Shown here piece by piece: positions 60,549 to 64,000 of a DNA stretch of 64,000 nt. The first letter of the stretch is position 1; every line of letters starts with the position of its first letter. The notes under the pieces are model-generated. The model was not told the origin of the DNA. It ran no database searches and saw only the letters and a program-made list of their open reading frames with translations. Both the position numbers and the translations under genes were made by a program. Source of the stretch: DASPWV01 sp046727855 (lineage in GTDB: Bacteria > Acidobacteriota > Vicinamibacteria > Vicinamibacterales > UBA2999); contig JBKPDL010000026.1 in the NCBI GenBank assembly GCA_046727855.1, forward strand, positions 4,023-68,022, written 5' to 3'.

Positions 60549-61415
60549 ATGGACAACGACGAGATCACGAGACGCGACTTTGTGTCGATGACTGTTGCCG
60601 CGGGCATTGCCGCGGCGGCGAACGCACCGCTATCTGCACAGCAGGTGACGGAAACAAACGTGGAGATCAAGACTCCCGACGGAAACTGCGATGCGGCGTT
60701 CATTCACCCGGCGAGCGGCGCGCATCCTGCCGTTATCATCTGGCCCGACGCCTTCGGCCTGCGCCCCTCGATGCGCGAGATCGCGAAACGCCTGGCCTCG
60801 AGCGGGTACTCTGTGCTCGTGCCGAATCCGTTCTATCGCGTCGCCAAGTCGCCGGTCTTCGAGAGCGCCTCCAATTTCAACTTCGGCGACCCGGCGCAAC
60901 GCTCGAAGCTGACCCCGCTGATGGGGTCGATCAATGCCGAGGGCGCGGTAGAACGCGATGCCACGGCGTTCAGTGCCTGGCTCGATACGCAGAAACAGGT
61001 GGATCGCACCAAGAAGGTCGGCACACAGGGCTATTGCATGGGCGGCGCGCTCGTTGTCCGAACCGCGGCAGCCGTACCCGATCGCGTCGGCGCGGGCGCG
61101 TCGTTTCATGGCGGCGGACTCGTGACCGACAACCCGAACAGCCCGCATCTGCTCGCGCCCAAGATCAAAGCGCGCATGTACTTTGGCGTCGCGGTCAACG
61201 ACGACAAACAGCAGCCGGACGCCAAGACGAAGCTGAAGGAAGCGTTCGAGGCGGCCAAAGTGCCGGTCGAAGTCGAAGTCTACGAGCAGGCGCTGCACGG
61301 CTGGTGCGTGTCCGACATGCCGATGGGCCCGGACGGAAAGCCGATTTACAAGAAGGACGACGCGGAGCGGGCGTGGAGCAAGTTGTTGGCGCTATATAAG
61401 GCCGGATTGGTGTAG
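60549..61415 (+). CDS. Dienelactone hydrolase family protein, Tat-type signal
   Basis: A 288-aa alpha/beta hydrolase. The N-terminus TRRDFVSMTVAAGIAAAANAPLSA is a probable Tat signal, so the enzyme is exported. The Cys nucleophile lies in GTQGYCMGGALVVR (about residue 162), the Asp in FGVAVNDDKQ (about 218) and the His in EQALHGWC (about 254), the DLH triad. It would hydrolyse lactones or related esters; no aromatic-degradation genes are nearby. Confidence 0.88.
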   Translation: MDNDEITRRDFVSMTVAAGIAAAANAPLSAQQVTETNVEIKTPDGNCDAAFIHPASGAHPAVIIWPDAFGLRPSMREIAKRLASSGYSVLVPNPFYRVAKSPVFESASNFNFGDPAQRSKLTPLMGSINAEGAVERDATAFSAWLDTQKQVDRTKKVGTQGYCMGGALVVRTAAAVPDRVGAGASFHGGGLVTDNPNSPHLLAPKIKARMYFGVAVNDDKQQPDAKTKLKEAFEAAKVPVEVEVYEQALHGWCVSDMPMGPDGKPIYKKDDAERAWSKLLALYKAGLV

Positions 61416-61482
61416 CACATCTCCATATCGGCACATCGATCCATGACATCGCCACATCATCAAATCTCCACATCGCAACATG
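61416..61482. repeat. CACATC direct word array
   Basis: Between the hydrolase gene and tmRNA the word (C)ACATC recurs about seven times at 7-12 bp spacing (CACATCTCC, CATATCGG, CACATCGATC, GACATCGC, CACATCATC, CACATCGC). All copies are in the same orientation, unlike the inverted arrays elsewhere. Confidence 0.6.
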
Positions 61483-61532
61483 GCCGCCATCCTGCTAAAC
61501 TGGATGGACGGACAACGGTCCGCTTACCTCAA

Positions 61533-61878
61533 GGGGGCGACTTGGCTTCGACGGGGGTGCGGGATCGTGGAACGCGTGCCGAGGGCCAGCTCCTCGTTAA
61601 TCCGTTGGAAACAACCATAACTGCGGATACGCAGCTCGCTCTCGCTGCTTAAGCAGTGAGCGGTCACCTGGTGAGTGCCTGCGGCACCAGGCTGACCGTC
61701 ATTTAGCAGGCTCGTTGTCGTGGGCCTCCCGGACCACGGCAATCAAATCTTCCGGGAGGGGCGACCGGGGATTTTCGCTCCGTTCCAAACCGGTTGCGAC
61801 TTTAGAACGGAGACACGCACGTAGCGGTCTGCGACGACGCATTTTCGGACGCGGGTTCAACTCCCGCCGCCTCCACCA
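61533..61878 (+). ncRNA. ssrA: tmRNA
   Basis: A 346-nt RNA: 5' GGGGGCGACTTGGCTTCGAC and 3' GGTTCAACTCCCGCCGCCTC followed by CACCA, with GGGGGCG pairing to CGCCTCC to form the tRNA-like acceptor. The tag frame begins with the resume codon GCG at 61623, preceded by ATAACT as in the conserved AUAxxx context, and reads ADTQLALAA then TAA (61650-61652). tmRNA with SmpB rescues stalled ribosomes and tags products for proteolysis. Its 3' end is used as an integration site by the adjacent integrase. Confidence 0.97.
61862..61876 (+). other. Attachment-site core copy 1 (inside the tmRNA 3' end)
   Basis: TCCCGCCGCCTCCAC lies in the T-arm/acceptor part of tmRNA and recurs exactly at 61916-61930. Integrases of this type commonly recombine at the 3' end of tmRNA or tRNA genes. 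Confidence 0.65.
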
Positions 61879-61896
61879 ATTTCCTTCAATGAATAT

Positions 61897-61910
61897 GGGC
61901 CTTCGGGCCC
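61897..61910 (+). terminator. Hairpin after tmRNA
   Basis: GGGCC-TTCG-GGCCC, a 5-bp stem with the very stable C(UUCG)G loop, follows the tmRNA CCA by 18 nt and lies between the two att repeats. No U-run, so termination strength is uncertain. Confidence 0.5.
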
Positions 61911-61915
61911 TCCGT

Positions 61916-61930
61916 TCCCGCCGCCTCCAC
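61916..61930 (+). other. Attachment-site core copy 2 (at the integrase stop codon)
   Basis: An exact 15-bp copy of TCCCGCCGCCTCCAC, 54 bp downstream of copy 1. Its last base is the first base of the integrase stop codon (minus strand), so the duplicated core abuts the integrase gene, as expected for an element joined to tmRNA. Confidence 0.6.
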
Positions 61931-63024
61931 TATTTCTCCACGGCCGCGGGGCTCGACTCGGTGCCCGTCTCCAACAACCGGATCGCAGCGTCGAGCGCCG
62001 CTGGGCTCAGGTGCATGTAGCGCTGCGTCGTGCCCAGGTCCTGGTGTCCAGCCAGTTCCTGAATGGCCCGCGCTGGCGCGCCACGCATCGCCAGGTGCGA
62101 GCAGAACGTGTGACGAAGGATGTGAATCCCTGGCTTCACGTTCGCCCGTCTGGCGGTCCGTCGTACCAACACCTGAATGACCTTCTGCGTGAGCGGCTTG
62201 CCCGTTCCATCGCAGAGCACTCGCGGTCCGCGGAGATGTCGCGCTTCCCGCAACGCCTCAGTCAGCCGTCTCGTCATCGGCACGTACCGTAACCGGCCGC
62301 CCTTCGGCAGCGTCACATGGCCCTTCCACTCCGAACGCGCCACCGTCAGGTGCCGTTTGGCGAAGTCGATGTCGGTCGACTCGAGCGCCATCATCTCGCC
62401 GCATCGCAGCCCCGCCTCGCCGCCCAACAAGACGACCAGGAGGGCCAGCGCTTCCGACCGAGCTACCTCCACGAGCCGTTCGAACTCCTCGAAGTCGTGG
62501 AAGCTGGCCTCGCCCTTCGGCGCTTTGAGCAGCTTGATCGAGCACGGCACTCGCGCGATGACGCCCCACTCCACTGCTGTCCTCAGGACCACACTCAGCA
62601 CCGTGAGCACGTTGTTCACGGTCTTCGGCGCACGCTCGGTGAGCGCCGCCTTCAACCGCTGCACGTCTTCGGTGCTGATCTCGTTAAGTCGTTTGTCGCC
62701 AAACGCCTTCGCGAGATGCACGCGAAGCACTGTCTCTTTCGAGGCGATGCCGCTCGGCTTCAGCCGGTTCGCCTTGGCGTATCCGTCAAGGAATCGCAGG
62801 GCGAACTCTTTCAACGTCGGTACCTTCTGAACGTCCTCCTTCGCTGGCTTCGGCTGGCCGTGGACGAGCAGCACTCGCTCGCGAGACTCGGCCCACTTTT
62901 GCGCTGCCTGCTTGCTCGACGCAGCTGCCTTCTTGCGTTCGCGAATCACGCTGCCGTCCGGGAGCTGGACCCTGATGTCCACCTCCCAGCCGCCATTCAC
63001 GTACGGCCGCACTGTCACGCTCAT
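61930..63024 (-). CDS. Tyrosine recombinase / phage-type integrase
   Basis: About 364 aa, starting at MSVTVRPYVNGGWEVDIRVQ with AAGGAG 8 bp upstream. An Arm-DNA-binding region (residues 1-60) is followed by a core-binding SAM-like domain (about 70-160) and the catalytic domain. The catalytic residues are visible: Arg in AGLRCGEMMALE (about 220), HILRHTFCSHLA (His/Arg, about 307-318), His in LAGHQDLGTTQRYMHL and the Tyr nucleophile in that block. It lies beside tmRNA, pointing towards it, and 5 bp after an excisionase-like gene. Confidence 0.93.
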   Translation of the reverse strand: MSVTVRPYVNGGWEVDIRVQLPDGSVIRERKKAAASSKQAAQKWAESRERVLLVHGQPKPAKEDVQKVPTLKEFALRFLDGYAKANRLKPSGIASKETVLRVHLAKAFGDKRLNEISTEDVQRLKAALTERAPKTVNNVLTVLSVVLRTAVEWGVIARVPCSIKLLKAPKGEASFHDFEEFERLVEVARSEALALLVVLLGGEAGLRCGEMMALESTDIDFAKRHLTVARSEWKGHVTLPKGGRLRYVPMTRRLTEALREARHLRGPRVLCDGTGKPLTQKVIQVLVRRTARRANVKPGIHILRHTFCSHLAMRGAPARAIQELAGHQDLGTTQRYMHLSPAALDAAIRLLETGTESSPAAVEK

Positions 63025-63029
63025 CGCTG

Positions 63030-63320
63030 TTACTCCTTCAGCGATGGCGCGCGCTTCTGGTCGAGCCACTCTAACAGTTCTGACGAGCGGATCAAGACGC
63101 GGCGGCGGATGCGGATCACACCAGGCAACTGCCTGCGTTCGAGCATCGCGTAGATTGCTCGGCGCGTCGTCCGCAGCAAGTTCGCCGCGTCGTCCACGGT
63201 GAGCAACATCGGCATCGTACTCACGTCGTCTGACCGTTCGAGCTGTCTTCGCGCAACAGATCGACGCGTGCTTGATGGCGGTAGGGACGCGCTTTCGAGA
63301 GCCTTCTCAACCTCATTCAC
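63030..63320 (-). CDS. Excisionase-like helix-turn-helix protein
   Basis: About 96 aa from a GTG start with a strong ribosome-binding site (GAGGAGG, 6 bp upstream). Residues 36-96 form an HTH_17/excisionase domain: MLLTVDDAANLLRTTRRAIYAMLERRQLPGVIRIRRRVLIRSSELLEWLDQ. An N-terminal segment of about 35 residues is basic and unrecognised; ATG/GTG codons at 63224 and 63215 are other possible starts. It is transcribed just ahead of the integrase and probably sets the direction of recombination. Confidence 0.82.
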   Translation of the reverse strand: MNEVEKALESASLPPSSTRRSVARRQLERSDDVSTMPMLLTVDDAANLLRTTRRAIYAMLERRQLPGVIRIRRRVLIRSSELLEWLDQKRAPSLKE

Positions 63321-63383
63321 AACAAGCCTCCTCAGGCGAACTCGGGTTGTTGGTTTGTGCCGCGCCCTGAGCCCAGAAGGCAC

Positions 63384-64000
63384 CGACGATTGACTGGGCT
63401 CGGGAACGTATGCCGCCTGAGGCTGGCATGAAGCGCACGACCTGAGGCCGTGCGCCGGTCGCTTGTCCGCGACCAGGGCGAAGGGATCAGTGACAGGTTC
63501 GCCGCTCGCGACGCGTTCGAGACGCGGACGCTATCGATCGACGAGGGTGTCACGCCCGGGGCGGCTGAGCCGTCGCGGACAGTCTTGCCCTCCGATCCTA
63601 TAGAACGCATCCGCGAGCGATTTCCTGACACTGGCGTCGCCTGGCTTCGACTCGAGGCGCAGGGAGTGGCCATCACGCAATTGCAATCCGGCGAGCTGCG
63701 CGCAGGCGCCGTCAAGGCCCGAAGGCCACGCGCGGGCACGCGCGTGGGCGGAGCGAAGCGACGAGCCTTGCACGGCGCTGAGCACAGCTCGAAGCTCGGA
63801 TGCGTGATGGCCGCGCGGACCACCACTGAAGCCAAACGGCGGTTGCGTCAGCCGGACGACGGAGAGATTCGTTTCCAGGATGACGCGAGCGAGTCGCGCG
63901 ACAACGACGTGACAGGCGGGCGACGCGAACGAAGACGATGGACACGACAAGCGCCGACAACCTGACAGATGGACAGTGGGGCGTGAGCGACCCTCGCGTC
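63384..64000. other. Island segment without a recognisable gene
   Basis: Several overlapping frames are open here on both strands (for instance 63450-63965 plus and 63531-63950 minus), but none shows a known motif or a good ribosome-binding site. A short open frame starting at the ATG at 63938 runs off the window edge (MDTTSADNLTDGQWGVSDPR) and could be the beginning of an island gene. Local GC-rich repeats (GCACGCGCGTGGGCGGAGCG region) are present near 63730. Confidence 0.35.

Noticed and set aside
63450..63965. 171-codon plus-strand frame in the island
   Set aside because: Arg-rich product with no motif, no ribosome-binding site, and equally long frames on the other strand; left unannotated.

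Overview
The window is about 64 kb of high-GC, gene-dense bacterial chromosome. No rRNA gene is present, so taxonomy rests on gene content. The mix fits a soil-type member of the Acidobacteriota, possibly Vicinamibacteria. It includes a LytTR two-component pair, RND efflux, Hsp20/DnaK, a thrS-infC-rpmI-rplT-pheST operon followed by zapA and 6S RNA, and an xseA-xseB-ispA-tlyA-nadK operon. This assignment is an inference. ATGA, GTGA and TTGA stop/start overlaps are very common, as are GTG and TTG starts.

Layout. 0-6 kb holds a minus-strand RND multidrug efflux operon (adaptor, pump, TolC-like channel) followed by a truncated MEMO-family gene. It is divergent from a WYL regulator (6-7.1 kb). 7-10.3 kb holds a LytS/LytTR two-component pair and a Ser/Thr kinase with a C-terminal BRCT-like domain. 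10.3-13.1 kb holds an MBL-fold hydrolase and gatC-gatA. 13.1-18.7 kb is minus-strand: acyl-CoA ligase, small membrane proteins, RNA polymerase omega, Hsp20 and DnaK. 18.8-26.9 kb holds an eIF-2B-like protein, an M20 amidohydrolase, a second Hsp20, and the ymdB-xseA-xseB-ispA-tlyA-nadK operon. 26.9-32.4 kb holds mltG-ruvX, a phosphodiesterase-like protein, a remnant of an EnvC-type gene fused by ATGA to an S41 protease gene, a large multi-hairpin intergenic element and an HU gene. 32.5-40.4 kb holds tRNA-Val, thrS-infC-rpmI-rplT-pheS-pheT, zapB-like, zapA and 6S RNA. 40.6-48.9 kb holds thiL, a 3D-domain protein, a heterodimeric ABC exporter, CstA and a beta-barrel protein. 49-59.4 kb holds a methyltransferase, two membrane paralogues, a lytic transglycosylase with a histone-like Lys-rich tail, and a Gfo/Idh-GMC-VOC operon. 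59.5-64 kb holds a secreted serine protease, a dienelactone hydrolase, tmRNA, and an integrase/excisionase pair that opens an island inserted at the tmRNA 3' end.

The most unusual signal lies between genes. About a dozen intergenic regions are built from a short word (8-13 bp) private to that locus. In most of them the word is repeated on one strand in the left half and in reverse complement in the right half, giving long degenerate inverted repeats. The strongest case is 31847-32071, where a stem of about 27 bp encloses three further hairpins. A second, sequence-related family of small hairpins (GGCGnGGC-TAAA-GCCnCGCC-ACGACG type) sits between other genes. Other points worth a second look are a PheT lacking its tRNA-binding OB domain, an infC that must start at a non-AUG/GUG/UUG codon, the kinase-BRCT fusion, and an operator-like inverted repeat in the dnaK promoter.
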